64,000 nt of DNA from JASLDZ01 sp964242625 (GCA_964242625.1 CAXTAO010000015.1:1-64000), one strand, 5' to 3'; shown: positions 31,698 to 41,775, numbered from the stretch's first letter. A program made the numbers and translations. The notes: a model not told the origin generated them from the sequence alone.

Positions 31698-33893
31698 ATG
31701 TCCTCCACCCCCGCCCTGACTTCGGGAATGCAGCTTTCGGAGCCCGAAGAGCGCGAGTTCTTCGATCCCCGCAAGGTGATCCTCATCCTGCGCCGCCGCT
31801 GGCCTTGGCTCGTGGGCGTCGTTCTGACCGCGCTCGTAATCGGCGCCGCGCTGACCGCCTTCGCGACGCCCCAGTTCCAGGCGGTGGCCACCGTCGCCCT
31901 GGACCTGAGGACGCAGCAGGTCGTCAGCTCCCAGCAGGTCCTGGGCGGCCTTCCGGGGCAGAAAGATGTCGTCGACACGGAGGTGGAGATCCTCCGCTCG
32001 CCCCAGATCCAGCTCTCGGTCGTCAACAATCTCCACCTCGACCAGGATGCGACCTTCAACGGCGACGAACCCCCTCACGGACTTGATGCGATCAAGGCCA
32101 ACGTCCGCGCGCTGTTCGGGGGCAAGGCGCTCAGCAACGACACTCCCGCTGACAAGATCCAGAACGCGCTCAACACGCTCCAAAACAATACCAAGATCCT
32201 GCGCCGTGGCCTCACCTATGTGATCGACATCTCCTACATGGACGAGAGCGCCGACGTCGCGGCTCGTGTGGCCAACGCCTATGTGCAGGCGTATCTCTCC
32301 AGTCAGTTGGCCGATAAGGTCGCCGCCAACCAGCAGGCCACCAAGTGGCTGGGCGACCGCGTCGGCGAGATGAAGGGCCAGGTCACGGCCGCCGAGCAGA
32401 GCGAGGCGCAGTACCAGGCTGACAAGGGCCTGCTCACCGCCACCGGCTCCGGCCTGACCGAGCAGCGCGTGTCGCAGCTCATGCAGGAGGAGTCCGCGGC
32501 TCGGGCCGACCTCGCCGAGAAAGAGGCGCGGTTGAGCGCGGCGCGCCGCCAGATCGCCCAGGGCGGCACGGGCGAGGAGCTCGGCCAAGCGCTGAGCTCG
32601 CCGGTCATCATGGGGCTGCGCAGTGGGATCACCGCCGCCAACCAGAAGCAGACGGACCTCCTGACCCGCTACGGCCCCAAGCACCCGGACGTGGTCAACT
32701 CGCAGCACGAGATCGGCCAGCTGCAGAACCAGATCCGCGAGGAGATCAAGCGGATCATAGGCGGGCTCGAGTCCGACGTCTCGGTCTCGCGCAGCCGGCT
32801 CGCCACCGTCGACGCCAGCCTGGGCGAGGCTCGCGGCTCGCTCGCCTCCGCCAAGGGCGCGCAGGTCGGCCTGGCGGAGCTCGACCGCAACGCGCAGGCC
32901 AAGCGGAGCCTGTACCAAAGCTACCTGGATCGCCTGCAGCAGACGTCGACCCAGACGGGGCTCGCCCGTCCTGACGCCACGGTGGTCGCGCCCGCGACGC
33001 CGCCTCCGCTTCCCGCCACGCCCAACGTCAAGCTCAACATGGCGCTGTCGCTGCTGGTCGGGCTTTGCGGCGGCTTGGCCCTGATCGTTCTCCTCGACCT
33101 TCTCGAGCAGAACATCCAGACCTCAACCCAGGTCGAGCAGAAGCTGGGCGAGCCCTCGGCAGGCTCGGTGCCGCTCTTGCGCGCCGCCGACGGGGCCCCG
33201 ATCGACTACGTGCTGGCCAAGCCGCTGTCCGGCTTCGCCGAAGCCTTCCGCAAGCTGCGCGTCTACATCACCCACCGCAGCCGGCAGGAGCCCGTCAAGG
33301 TGATCGCCATCACCTCCGCCCTTCCCAAGGAGGGCAAGACCACAATGGCGTTCTGCATGGCCCGCTCACTCGCCCAGGCCGGCTTCCGCACGGTGGTGGT
33401 GGACTGCGACACGCGGGTGCGCTCGCTGAGCCGGCTGGCCGGCGTCAATCCGGAACGCGGGCTCGTCAGCGTGCTTTCCGGCGAGTGCTCGCTGGCGGAG
33501 GCGATGCGGACGGACGCGCCGTCGGGGGCGGACGTCCTGGCGATCGGCGGCGGCGAGCAAACGCCCAAGGATTCGCTCGCCATGGGGACGATGGACACCC
33601 TCCTCGCCCAGCTGAAGGCCGAGTACGACTTCGTGCTCCTCGACTGCCCGCCGGCGCTGGCGGTGTCCGACGCGCTCAGCGTGGCCGCCAAGGCCGATGG
33701 CGTGCTCTTCCTGGTCCGTTGGGCGGCGACCTCCTCGCGGGCGGCGGACTACGCGCTGGCCGCCCTGCGCACCGCCGGCGCCGACATCCTGGGCGTCGCC
33801 CTCACCCAGGTCGACATGCGCGCCCAGTCCCGCTACGGCTACGGCGACGCCAACTTCTTCTACAAGCAGTACGCCTCGTACTACACGGAGTGA
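31698..33893 (+). CDS. Polysaccharide co-polymerase and tyrosine autokinase (GumC/Wzc type)
   Basis: Inner-membrane chain-length regulator with fused BY-kinase, 731 aa. Wzz domain with TM1 (about 36-56), a long periplasmic coiled-coil region (about 160-400), TM2 near 447-470 preceded by the Pro-rich PATPPPLPATPNVKLN, then the kinase: Walker A LPKEGKTT (about 542), Walker A' VVVDCDTRVR, Walker B VLLDCPPAL. The C-terminus has the tyrosine cluster RYGYGDANFFYKQYASYY. Works with the OPX protein and barrel. Preceded by the barrel gene at 26 bases. Confidence 0.95.
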   Translation: MSSTPALTSGMQLSEPEEREFFDPRKVILILRRRWPWLVGVVLTALVIGAALTAFATPQFQAVATVALDLRTQQVVSSQQVLGGLPGQKDVVDTEVEILRSPQIQLSVVNNLHLDQDATFNGDEPPHGLDAIKANVRALFGGKALSNDTPADKIQNALNTLQNNTKILRRGLTYVIDISYMDESADVAARVANAYVQAYLSSQLADKVAANQQATKWLGDRVGEMKGQVTAAEQSEAQYQADKGLLTATGSGLTEQRVSQLMQEESAARADLAEKEARLSAARRQIAQGGTGEELGQALSSPVIMGLRSGITAANQKQTDLLTRYGPKHPDVVNSQHEIGQLQNQIREEIKRIIGGLESDVSVSRSRLATVDASLGEARGSLASAKGAQVGLAELDRNAQAKRSLYQSYLDRLQQTSTQTGLARPDATVVAPATPPPLPATPNVKLNMALSLLVGLCGGLALIVLLDLLEQNIQTSTQVEQKLGEPSAGSVPLLRAADGAPIDYVLAKPLSGFAEAFRKLRVYITHRSRQEPVKVIAITSALPKEGKTTMAFCMARSLAQAGFRTVVVDCDTRVRSLSRLAGVNPERGLVSVLSGECSLAEAMRTDAPSGADVLAIGGGEQTPKDSLAMGTMDTLLAQLKAEYDFVLLDCPPALAVSDALSVAAKADGVLFLVRWAATSSRAADYALAALRTAGADILGVALTQVDMRAQSRYGYGDANFFYKQYASYYTE

Positions 33894-33960
33894 CGGGGCG
33901 GCCCGCCTGCGCGGGTCGGAGGACGTCGGCGGGGGCGCCGGCGTCCGAACGGGGGCGGGG

Positions 33961-35178
33961 ATGACCAATACGGAGCGCCCGCTCGTCGTCGTGCACGTGC
34001 TCACGCGTCTGCTGCGGGCGGGCTCGGAAGAAAACACGCTGTTCACCTGCCGCGCTCAGGTCGCCGCGGGGCACCGTGTCCTCCTGGCGCATGGCCGGGA
34101 GTACGACCCGGCCGTGGTCGCACGCGCGCGCGACGTCTGCGAGGTCGTCGAGGTTCCCGAGCTCGTGCACCCGCTATCGCCGCGGGATGACCCGCGCGCG
34201 CTCAGCGCGCTTGTGCGCCTGTACCGGCGCGTGGCGGCCGACGTGGTTCACACGCACCAGAGCAAGGCGGGCGTGCTGGGCCGCGTGGCCGCGCGTATCG
34301 CCGGCACGCCGGTGGTGGTGCATGGCGTCCATATCCTCCCGTTCACCGGCGTCGGACCGGTGCAGGCGGCCGTCTACGTCGCCGCCGAGCGACTCTGCGC
34401 TCCCTTCACGCATGCCTTCGTCAACGTGAGCCCGTCCGTGCGGGATGAGGGACTCAGGCGCGGGCTCGGTCGGCCGGCCGACCATTTCGTGGCCTGGAGC
34501 GCCATGGAGGTCGACCGCTTCAAGCAGGCTGAGCCGCCGGAGGACTGGCGCGAGCTCCTGGGCGTCGCCCCGGGCGCGCCCCGCCCTCCCACCGCCGTCA
34601 TGCTGGCCGCGTTCGAGCCGCGCAAGCGGCACGCCGAGCTGGTGCGCGCCCTGCCGGCCGCCTTCGCCGGGCTGGATGACTGGCGGGTCGTGTTCGCCGG
34701 GCAGGGGGCGGAGGAGGCGCGGGTGAGGGCGCTGGTCGGCGAGCTCGGCCTCGCCGACCGGGTGCGTTTCGCGGGCTTCCGCCCCGACCCCGAGCGCCTG
34801 GTCCACATGGCCGACGTGGGCCTCCTCACCTCCGAGCGCGAAGGCCTGCCGCGCGTGGTGGTGCAGTTCGCCGCCGCGGGGCGCCCCGTGGTCGTCACCG
34901 CCGTGCCGGGCATCGAGGACGTGCTGGTCCCGGGGGTCAGCGGCGTGCTGGTCGGCGCGCAGGAGGTCGACAGCGCCGCGCGCGAGACCGCGCGCCTCTT
35001 GGCCGACCCCGCCGCCCGCGCCGACCTGGCCCGCGGCGCCGCGACGGTCGAGGTCGACCGCTGGTCGCCCGCCAGCATGGACCGATCGATGCGCGAGGCG
35101 TATGCGCACGCTGCCTCGCGCAGCCGCGCAACCGCCCGCGGCGGCGCGGCGGCCGCGCTCCGGGGCGCCGCGGCGTGA
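33961..35178 (+). CDS. Glycosyltransferase family 4 protein
   Basis: GT-B glycosyltransferase, 405 aa, probably retaining and using a nucleotide sugar to extend the lipid-linked repeat unit on the cytosolic face. N-terminal VVVHVLTRLLRAGSEENT; HTHQSKAGVLGRVAARIAGTP near 98; donor-site region LTSEREGLPRVVVQFAAAGRPVV near residue 284, ending in VPGVSGVLV. ATG at 33961. The following GT2 gene overlaps by 4 bases (GTGA). Confidence 0.9.
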   Translation: MTNTERPLVVVHVLTRLLRAGSEENTLFTCRAQVAAGHRVLLAHGREYDPAVVARARDVCEVVEVPELVHPLSPRDDPRALSALVRLYRRVAADVVHTHQSKAGVLGRVAARIAGTPVVVHGVHILPFTGVGPVQAAVYVAAERLCAPFTHAFVNVSPSVRDEGLRRGLGRPADHFVAWSAMEVDRFKQAEPPEDWRELLGVAPGAPRPPTAVMLAAFEPRKRHAELVRALPAAFAGLDDWRVVFAGQGAEEARVRALVGELGLADRVRFAGFRPDPERLVHMADVGLLTSEREGLPRVVVQFAAAGRPVVVTAVPGIEDVLVPGVSGVLVGAQEVDSAARETARLLADPAARADLARGAATVEVDRWSPASMDRSMREAYAHAASRSRATARGGAAAALRGAAA

Positions 35179-36149
35179 GCCGACCCGCCGACGTCGCGGT
35201 CGTGATGACCTGCTTCAACGAGGGGCGTTGGATCGGCGCGGCGGTCCGCAGCGTGCTGGACCAGACCGCGGCCGACCGCATCGCTGCGATCGTGATCGTG
35301 GACGACGGCTCGGCGGAGGACACGCGGCTCGCCCTAGGAGAGATCGAGGGGTGGGACGAACGCGTCCGCGTCGTCTACGGCGCGGGCGGGGCGGGGCCGG
35401 CCCGCAACCGCAACGCCGGTGTCGAGGCCTGCGACGCGCCGTTCGTGGCCTTCCTGGACGGCGACGACCTGTGGACGGACGACAAGCTCGAACGCCAGCT
35501 TGGAGAGCTGGAGCGTCTCCCCGACGTGGGCCTGAGCTACACCGGATACGAAATCTTCCCCGACGGTCGGCCGGAAGCGGCGCGAGTGGCGCACGTGTCC
35601 GACCTTTCGGGCGCGCACGACCTCGCGCGCGCCTACTTCCTCAACGATCCCCCTATCCTGCCGTCGACCGTGCTGATCCGGCGCGAGGCGTTCCAGCGCG
35701 TCGGCGGCTTCGATCCGACGCTGCGGGTGTTCGAGGAGACCGACTTCTATCTGCGGCTGGCCGAGCACACCCGCTTCGCCGCGCTGGACGCGCCGCTGAT
35801 CCGCAAGCGCACCCACGCCGGCAGCCTCACCGGGCGCAGGCCGAAGTTGATGGCCCATCATGCCTACGTCGCCTTCCTGGCCTGCGCCCGCGCGCCGCGC
35901 CTGCTACCCCTCGCGCCGCGACGGCTCGCGGAGCGCGCCCGTAAGCTCGGCAACCAGGCCTATATCGACGGCGAGGTCGCCGAGGCGCGCGGATATTGGG
36001 CGCTGGCGGTCAAGCTCGACCCGACCAGCCTTCCGGCCGCGGCCGGCTGGCTGGCCGCCGCCGCCGGGGGGAACAGACTGCGTCGTCGGCTGGAGCGACG
36101 GCTCGCCTCCCGCGCGGCCGCCACCCCTTCGGCCCAGGCGTATCCGTGA
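35175..36149 (+). CDS. Glycosyltransferase family 2 protein
   Basis: GT-A inverting glycosyltransferase, 324 aa. VVMTCFNEGRWIGAAVRSVLDQ at the N-terminus, VIVDDGSAEDT, and the metal-binding DxD as LDGDDLWTDDK near 95. The last 60 residues are helical and Arg/Ala-rich. GTG start at 35175 overlaps the previous stop, and its own stop overlaps the next start, so three glycosyltransferases are translationally chained. Confidence 0.9.
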   Translation: MSRPADVAVVMTCFNEGRWIGAAVRSVLDQTAADRIAAIVIVDDGSAEDTRLALGEIEGWDERVRVVYGAGGAGPARNRNAGVEACDAPFVAFLDGDDLWTDDKLERQLGELERLPDVGLSYTGYEIFPDGRPEAARVAHVSDLSGAHDLARAYFLNDPPILPSTVLIRREAFQRVGGFDPTLRVFEETDFYLRLAEHTRFAALDAPLIRKRTHAGSLTGRRPKLMAHHAYVAFLACARAPRLLPLAPRRLAERARKLGNQAYIDGEVAEARGYWALAVKLDPTSLPAAAGWLAAAAGGNRLRRRLERRLASRAAATPSAQAYP

Positions 36150-37282
36150 ACGCCGCCGACGCGCGGCCCCGCGTGGTCTGGCTCCTCAACGGGTTCCAGC
36201 AGGGCGGGGCCGAGCGCGGGCTGCTGCACCTCGTCCGCGGCGGGGCCTTTCAGGGGTGCGACCTGCATGTGGCCGCCCTGTTCGAGGGGCGCGGCGACCT
36301 CGGTGCGGCGCTGCGGGCGACCGGGGTGGAGGTGACCGCCTTCTCGCGCGGGCCGCGTATGACGCCGACGTCGCTGGCGTCGGCCGCCTTGCGGCTCCCC
36401 GCCTTCCTGGCGCGGGTGCGGCCGCACGTCCTGATCCTGTCCTTGCCGCAGGCTAACCTCCTCGGCCGTCTCGTTTCGCGAATCGTGCGCCCGCGCGTGG
36501 TGGCCTCGTTCGAGCACAACACGCGCCTGGCCAAGCCCGTGTATGAGCGGCTGTGGCGGCTGACCTCCGGCTGGGTGGACTGGCTGATCGCCGACGCCCC
36601 GCGCACGGCTGTCGAAGTAGAGCGTCGGCTCTACCGCCGCGCGCCCTCGCGCTCTCTCACCCTGCCGCTGACCGTCTTGCAGCCGGCCCCGCCGCCTCTC
36701 GCGGCGGAGGACGCCTTCGACGGCCGGGTGCGACTGGTCAACGCCGCCCGCTTCACCCCCGTCAAGAACCAGGCGGCGCTCGTGCGCGCGGTCGCGTTGC
36801 TGCGGCGTGACGGCCTGGACGCCTCGGCCGCGCTCTACGGCGAGGGCGAAGGCGTGGACGCCTGCCGCGCGCTCGCCACCGAGCTCGGCGTCGGCGATCA
36901 CGTGGCCTTTCCGGGCTTCCGCGAGCGCTGGTGGGAGGCGGGGGAGGGGAGCGACGTCTTCGCGCTGGCCAGCCGGCACGAGGGCCTGTGCATCGCCGCG
37001 CTGGAGGCCATGAACGCGGGCGTGCCGGTCGTGGCGCCCCTGATCGGCGGCCTCTGCGACTACGCCTCGGACGCGACCATGACGGTCGTACCCGATGTCG
37101 AGCCCGAGACGCTCGCGCGCGCGGTGCGTGGGGTCGCCCTCGACCCGGTCGGCCGGTCGCAGCGGGCCGCCGCGGCCCAGGCGCGGGTGCAGGCGCTCTA
37201 CGGTCCGGAGGCCTGCCGCGCGGCGCTCGCGCGCTTCGCCGCCGACCTGCACGCGGCGGCTCGGGGCGAGGGGCTCGCGTGA
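36146..37282 (+). CDS. Glycosyltransferase family 4 protein
   Basis: GT-B glycosyltransferase, 378 aa. N-terminal VVWLLNGFQQGGAERGLLHL, middle INRSR-type linker NAARFTPVKNQAALVRAVALL, and donor site ALASRHEGLCIAALEAMNAG with the E-x7-E pattern of retaining enzymes near residue 275. Start GTG at 36146 overlaps the previous stop (GTGA). A 127-base gap separates it from the next glycosyltransferase. Confidence 0.9.
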   Translation: MNAADARPRVVWLLNGFQQGGAERGLLHLVRGGAFQGCDLHVAALFEGRGDLGAALRATGVEVTAFSRGPRMTPTSLASAALRLPAFLARVRPHVLILSLPQANLLGRLVSRIVRPRVVASFEHNTRLAKPVYERLWRLTSGWVDWLIADAPRTAVEVERRLYRRAPSRSLTLPLTVLQPAPPPLAAEDAFDGRVRLVNAARFTPVKNQAALVRAVALLRRDGLDASAALYGEGEGVDACRALATELGVGDHVAFPGFRERWWEAGEGSDVFALASRHEGLCIAALEAMNAGVPVVAPLIGGLCDYASDATMTVVPDVEPETLARAVRGVALDPVGRSQRAAAAQARVQALYGPEACRAALARFAADLHAAARGEGLA

Positions 37283-37409
37283 GTGCGCCGGGGCCCCGGG
37301 CCGCCCAGCCCGCCGCCGCGGTCTCGCGGGTCCGCCGACGCGCTGGCGAAGCAGGCGGTGGACCGTCTAGATAGCGGTCGGGCGAGAAGCCCGCCGCCGC
37401 CGGATCCCC

Positions 37410-38654
37410 ATGAACGGACCCATACTCTGCGTCATGCGCATTCCGCCCAGCCTTGACGGGCACGGCGGGTCGCAGCGCGCTTGGCGGCTGGTGGAGGCGC
37501 TGCGCGAGACGGCGCCCGTCCACTTCGTGCTGATCAGCCGCGCCACCGACCTGGACGCCGCCACGGTGTCGCTCGAGCCGCTCCGTCCACTGGTCGAGTC
37601 GATCACGAGCATCGACATCCCCGAGTGGCGGCCGACCCAGCGCTCGGACATGCTGGTGCCCAAGCTCAGCCCAGGTTGGGTCGACCTCGTGCGGATGGGC
37701 TCGCAGGAGGCCGTGCGCCTGCCGCTCGCCGCCGAGCGCCGCATCGCCGAGGCTCTCCCCGTGCGGGAGGTGGACACCCTATTCTGCGGCCGGCTGGTCT
37801 CCTCCGTCTTCATGCAGGGCCTGATCGACCGCGACCTCCTGAAGGTGCGGCGGCGCGTGGTCGACTTCGACGACCTCATGTCGCGCTTCCGCGAGCGCCA
37901 GCGCGCCTTCTTGCGCCCGCAAAACCGCATGATCGCCAGCATCGACGTGCGCGTGATCCGCGCCGCGGAGAAACGCATCGCCGAAAGCTGGGGGGCGGTG
38001 AGCGTCTGCACCGACGAGGACGTCGAGCTGCTCCGCGAGCGCTTCCCCACCGCGCACGCGGTCAAGATCCCGAACGTGATCGAGCGTCCCCGCCTGGCTC
38101 CCCGCACCGCGACCGGCCGGCCGCGCGTGCTGTTCGTGGGCAATCTCAGCTTCGCCGCCAACGTGCACGGGCTGCGGCTCTTCCTCCGCGAGGCCTGGCC
38201 CTCCATCGCCGCGGCCCGACCCGAGATCGAGCTGCAGGTCGTGGGCCTGAACCCCTCCCCCGAGCTCCTGGCCCTGCGCGAGGAGACGGCCTTCGACCTC
38301 CAGGCCAACGTGCCCTCCGTCGAGCCCTACTACGCCGGGGCGGACGTCGTGATCGCGCCCATCCTCATCGGCAGCGGCACGCGCATCAAGATCCTGGAGT
38401 CCATGGCTTTCGGCCGGCCGGTGGTGGCCACCTCCATGGCTGCGGAAGGCATGGGCCTGCGCGACGGCGAGCACATCGTCTTGGAGGACGACATGGCCGA
38501 TTTCGCCCGCGCGGTGGTGGAGCTGTGCGACGACCCAGCGCGCCGTGAGCGCATCGCCGACGCCGCGCGCGCCTACGTCACGGAGACGTACGGCGTGGGC
38601 GTGCTCCGGGCGGGCGTGCGCGAGATGCTGAGCGTTAGCGCCGCGCCGGCTTGA
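37410..38654 (+). CDS. Glycosyltransferase family 4 protein (PEP-CTERM/XrtA-associated-like type)
   Basis: GT-B glycosyltransferase, 414 aa. It begins NGPILCVMRIPPSLDGHGGSQRA, has VVDFDDLMSRF near 150 and the donor site GSGTRIKILESMAFGRPVVATS near residue 325. The D-F-D-D-L segment resembles the TIGR03087-like transferases seen in exosortase-linked polysaccharide loci; that link is tentative. ATG at 37410. A convergent GT2 gene ends 9 bases after its stop. Confidence 0.87.
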   Translation: MNGPILCVMRIPPSLDGHGGSQRAWRLVEALRETAPVHFVLISRATDLDAATVSLEPLRPLVESITSIDIPEWRPTQRSDMLVPKLSPGWVDLVRMGSQEAVRLPLAAERRIAEALPVREVDTLFCGRLVSSVFMQGLIDRDLLKVRRRVVDFDDLMSRFRERQRAFLRPQNRMIASIDVRVIRAAEKRIAESWGAVSVCTDEDVELLRERFPTAHAVKIPNVIERPRLAPRTATGRPRVLFVGNLSFAANVHGLRLFLREAWPSIAAARPEIELQVVGLNPSPELLALREETAFDLQANVPSVEPYYAGADVVIAPILIGSGTRIKILESMAFGRPVVATSMAAEGMGLRDGEHIVLEDDMADFARAVVELCDDPARRERIADAARAYVTETYGVGVLRAGVREMLSVSAAPA

Positions 38655-38663
38655 GCGGCCGGC

Positions 38664-39638
38664 TCAGCGTCGGCCGTAGGCGACCACGCGCTCGCGCTTG
38701 GGCGGGACGAGCGGCCCCAGCATCCGTCGCGCCAGCGCCGCGCCCACGCGCCGGCGCACGCGCCGGTCGGAGCTCAGTATGCGCGCGCAGCCCAGCACGT
38801 CGCGCCGATCGACCGCGCGTCGGAAGTCGATCATCTCGGTCAGCCGGTCCAGGCTGTCGGCCTTGATCTCCAGCGTGTCGCGCTCGGACGGGGTGAGCCG
38901 CGCGTCGTAGCGCGCCCCCAGGCGCCGGAGTTCGCGCGCCATGGCCGAACCGTCGGCCACGGTATGGGTGTGGGGCGACACCGACCGGCTGCGCGGACCG
39001 TAGGTGACCGTATAGACGTACCCCGCCTGCGGGATCAGGCGGAAGCGCGCGCCCTGCATCAGCGCCTCGGTGTAGAGGATGAAGTCCTCCCCGCAGCGCA
39101 CGGCGGGGTCGTAGCGCAGCCCGTGTGCGTCCAGAAAGGTGCGGCGCATCAGCGGTTTCAGTATGCCCGTGTCGCCGTGCGCCCGCGGCCAGACGGACAT
39201 GTGATCCTCCAGCGTGAGCTCGGTCACGCCGTAGAAGCCCAGGAAACAGGGGCCGACCTCCTCGTCGTTCCCGGCGTCATGCACCACGAGGTCGTCGCCC
39301 ACGAAGTCCGCGCCCTCGCTCGAGCCGAGGAGATGAGCCAGACGCTCGGGCCGCCAGGCGTCGTCGCCGTCGAGCAGCGCAATCCATTCGCCTGTGGCGT
39401 CGGCTATGCCGACGTTGCGCGCCTCGGAAGGGCCGCTGTTGGCGCGGGGCCCGATCAGCCGCAGGCGGGCGTCTTCCCGCGCCATCTCCGCCACGACGTC
39501 CGGGCCTCCGTCCCTGGAGCCGTCGTCCACCACGATGGCTTCGAAGTCGCCCACGGTCTGGGCGCGCAGGCTTTCGAGGGCGCGACGAATGGTGGCCGCA
39601 TTGTTATAGAGCGGCACAATAATGGAGACGCTCGGCAT
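38664..39638 (-). CDS. Glycosyltransferase family 2 protein
   Basis: GT-A glycosyltransferase, 324 aa. MPSVSIIVPLYNNAATIRRA at the start, VVDDGSRDGG, and DxD as LLDGDDAWRPER near residue 88; then an acceptor region with CGEDFILYTEALM. ATG at 39638 begins the conserved fold; the frame is open upstream into the opposite gene but with no domain. Its start shares a CATG with the plus-strand gene at 39637, so its promoter must lie inside that gene. No strong ribosome site is visible. Confidence 0.88.
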   Translation of the reverse strand: MPSVSIIVPLYNNAATIRRALESLRAQTVGDFEAIVVDDGSRDGGPDVVAEMAREDARLRLIGPRANSGPSEARNVGIADATGEWIALLDGDDAWRPERLAHLLGSSEGADFVGDDLVVHDAGNDEEVGPCFLGFYGVTELTLEDHMSVWPRAHGDTGILKPLMRRTFLDAHGLRYDPAVRCGEDFILYTEALMQGARFRLIPQAGYVYTVTYGPRSRSVSPHTHTVADGSAMARELRRLGARYDARLTPSERDTLEIKADSLDRLTEMIDFRRAVDRRDVLGCARILSSDRRVRRRVGAALARRMLGPLVPPKRERVVAYGRR

Positions 39639-40713
39639 GGCGCGGCGGTCGACGTCCCTGAACGGCCGCTCCGCGGCGGCTCCGGCATCCGCGGCGTTTA
39701 GCACGGCCGTGGAGGGCGCGCACGCCGCGCCGGCGGTGAGCGTGATCACCGCCGCTTACAACGCCGCGCCTCACCTCCCGCGCGCGATCCGGAGCGTGCA
39801 GGCGCAGACGCTCGCCGACTGGGAGATGATCGTGGTCGACGACGCTTCGACCGACGGCACGGCGCCCGTCGCGGCGGAATTCGCCCGGCACGACCCCCGC
39901 GTCCGGCTCGTCCGCCAGCCGCGCAACCTGCGCCAGAGCGCGGCGCGCAACGCCGGCATCGCGGCCGCGCGCGGAAGGTGGATCGCCGTGCTGGACGCCG
40001 ACGACGCCTTCACCGCGGATCGGCTGGAGCGATTGGTCGCCTTCGCCGAGGCGCGCGGGCTCGACATGGCCGCCGACGGCCAGCTCCTGTTCGACGCGGC
40101 CGCGGGGCGCGTTTCCCGCTCCGTGCTCGACCGGGGCGGCCGGGCGCTCCCTTGGACGCTCCTGATCTTCCTGCGGCGCGAGCGGGTGGGCGCCTTCTTC
40201 AAGTGGGGCCTGCTGAAGCCGCTGATAAGCGCGAGCTTCCTCAAGACGACAGGGCTAAGCTACCGCGAGTCCGTCTTTATGGGCGAGGATGCGCTTCTGT
40301 ATTCCGAAATCCTGGCCTGTGGCGCCAGGGCGGAAATCCTCGCCCGGCCGATGTACGTCTACACCACCTCCACGGGCGAGCTCTCAGGCCGAGCATCGGC
40401 GGCGTCGACCTCGCGCTATCAACTTCACGATCACTTGGCGGCGATGGAGACGTTTCGCGAGGCGCACGATCAACGCCTGCGAGCTGCGGAGCGCCGGGCG
40501 CTTGAAGGTGCGGTGGCGGCCGCCGTCGCTGCGGACCGTGCGCAGGCCTTCAAACTTGCGCTGGGAGGTAGGCGGTTCGCGGACGCCGGGCGCCTTTACC
40601 TCGAGGAGCCCCGGATCGCGAGAGTGCTCGCCGGCGCGCTCCTGAAGAGAATGCGACGTCGGTGGCCGATGCTGGCCACACAGCAGCCAGGTAATGACCT
40701 CAGCGAGGCTTAA
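39637..40713 (+). CDS. Glycosyltransferase family 2 protein
   Basis: GT-A glycosyltransferase, 358 aa. After about 30 less conserved residues it reads AVSVITAAYNAAPHLPRAIR, IVVDDASTDGT and VLDADDAFTADRLE (DxD). FMGEDALLYSEIL corresponds to the same motif in the divergent gene, so the pair are paralogues. ATG at 39637 has GGAG nine bases upstream; the ATG at 39622 is in frame but has no such site. A new GH16 gene follows after 122 bases. Confidence 0.86.
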   Translation: MARRSTSLNGRSAAAPASAAFSTAVEGAHAAPAVSVITAAYNAAPHLPRAIRSVQAQTLADWEMIVVDDASTDGTAPVAAEFARHDPRVRLVRQPRNLRQSAARNAGIAAARGRWIAVLDADDAFTADRLERLVAFAEARGLDMAADGQLLFDAAAGRVSRSVLDRGGRALPWTLLIFLRRERVGAFFKWGLLKPLISASFLKTTGLSYRESVFMGEDALLYSEILACGARAEILARPMYVYTTSTGELSGRASAASTSRYQLHDHLAAMETFREAHDQRLRAAERRALEGAVAAAVAADRAQAFKLALGGRRFADAGRLYLEEPRIARVLAGALLKRMRRRWPMLATQQPGNDLSEA

Positions 40714-40835
40714 GCTGCGGGCGACTTGGTAAGCGCCGGTTCATATAACCTCTTAAGCTCATAACTAACACGAGCCGTCAAATTGTTCCCGAAGGACAGA
40801 CCGGAAGGTTGGTCCAACATCACGGGGCATAGACG

Positions 40836-41702
40836 ATGAAGTTCGTTGCATTCGGCGCTCTGGCTCTCGCCGTCGCTTGCGGTTCTCCGGCCACGGCCGG
40901 CAATACGATCCTCGGTCAGAGCTGGTCTGGACCGTCTACTTGTACCGATGCCAACTGGCTGAAATGCAATACCGGGGGTGTCGCCTACAAGCTGACTTGG
41001 CAGGAGGAGTTCAACGGCCTGAACCTTGTAAATGTCGGCCAAACGAACGCGAAGTGGTTCGCCGGTGTGCACCCTGTCATGGCTTCTGGCGAGAAAATGG
41101 CCTTCGCTGGCGATCCCTGGGCCTACAAGGTCTCCAACGGCAGCGCCATCCTGAGCACCCGTTACGTCGACGACAAGGGGACTAGCCGCTACGCCGAAGC
41201 CGACATGGAGACCTACGACGGTCGAGGGCACGGCATGCGTTGGCAGAACTTCTACGCCGAAGTCCGGTTCAAAGGCCAGCAGGACGCGGCCAACCACTCA
41301 GGTATCTGGTTCTTGTCAGCGGACAGCGGCAAGAGCGACAGCACCGGCGGGCACGCTGAAATCGACATGACCGAACAGTACGGCCCGACCGACCAATTCG
41401 ATCATAGCTCCTCACACATCTGGCCCGGAAGTCGCAAGGACATCCAGCACGTCTGGTCTTCGACCATGGTCGTCAGGCCGGAAGGCAAGGCGGTCCAGTG
41501 GCATACCTACGGGCTGCTGGCGACGGACGACAAGTTCGTCATCGTGCGCGATGGCAAGCCGACGACCTGGATCCCTCGCCTGCCGCAGCAACGGGTGCCG
41601 CTCTACATGCTGATCAGCCTCATGGGCAATCCCGGCATCGGCAAGCCCGTGCCCACCGCCATTGCGATCGACTACGTCCGGATCTACACGCCGACGAACT
41701 GA
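40836..41702 (+). CDS. Glycoside hydrolase family 16 enzyme, copy 2
   Basis: Exported GH16 enzyme, 288 aa. Signal peptide MKFVAFGALALAVACGSPATA. Catalytic motif EIDMTE (about 175-180) then QYGPTDQFDHSSSHIWPG, WHTYGLLATDD and AIDYVRIYTP at the end. It lies between glycosyltransferase genes on opposite strands with short spacers on both sides and probably has its own promoter in 40714-40835, which is locally AT-rich. Its codon use is less GC-extreme than that of the flanking glycosyltransferases. Confidence 0.92.
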   Translation: MKFVAFGALALAVACGSPATAGNTILGQSWSGPSTCTDANWLKCNTGGVAYKLTWQEEFNGLNLVNVGQTNAKWFAGVHPVMASGEKMAFAGDPWAYKVSNGSAILSTRYVDDKGTSRYAEADMETYDGRGHGMRWQNFYAEVRFKGQQDAANHSGIWFLSADSGKSDSTGGHAEIDMTEQYGPTDQFDHSSSHIWPGSRKDIQHVWSSTMVVRPEGKAVQWHTYGLLATDDKFVIVRDGKPTTWIPRLPQQRVPLYMLISLMGNPGIGKPVPTAIAIDYVRIYTPTN

Positions 41703-41775
41703 CACCGCCCACCGGTGGGGTCGATGCGGCGAGGGCGGGGTACGGAAACGCGCCCCGCTCTCGGCGTCGAGACCG

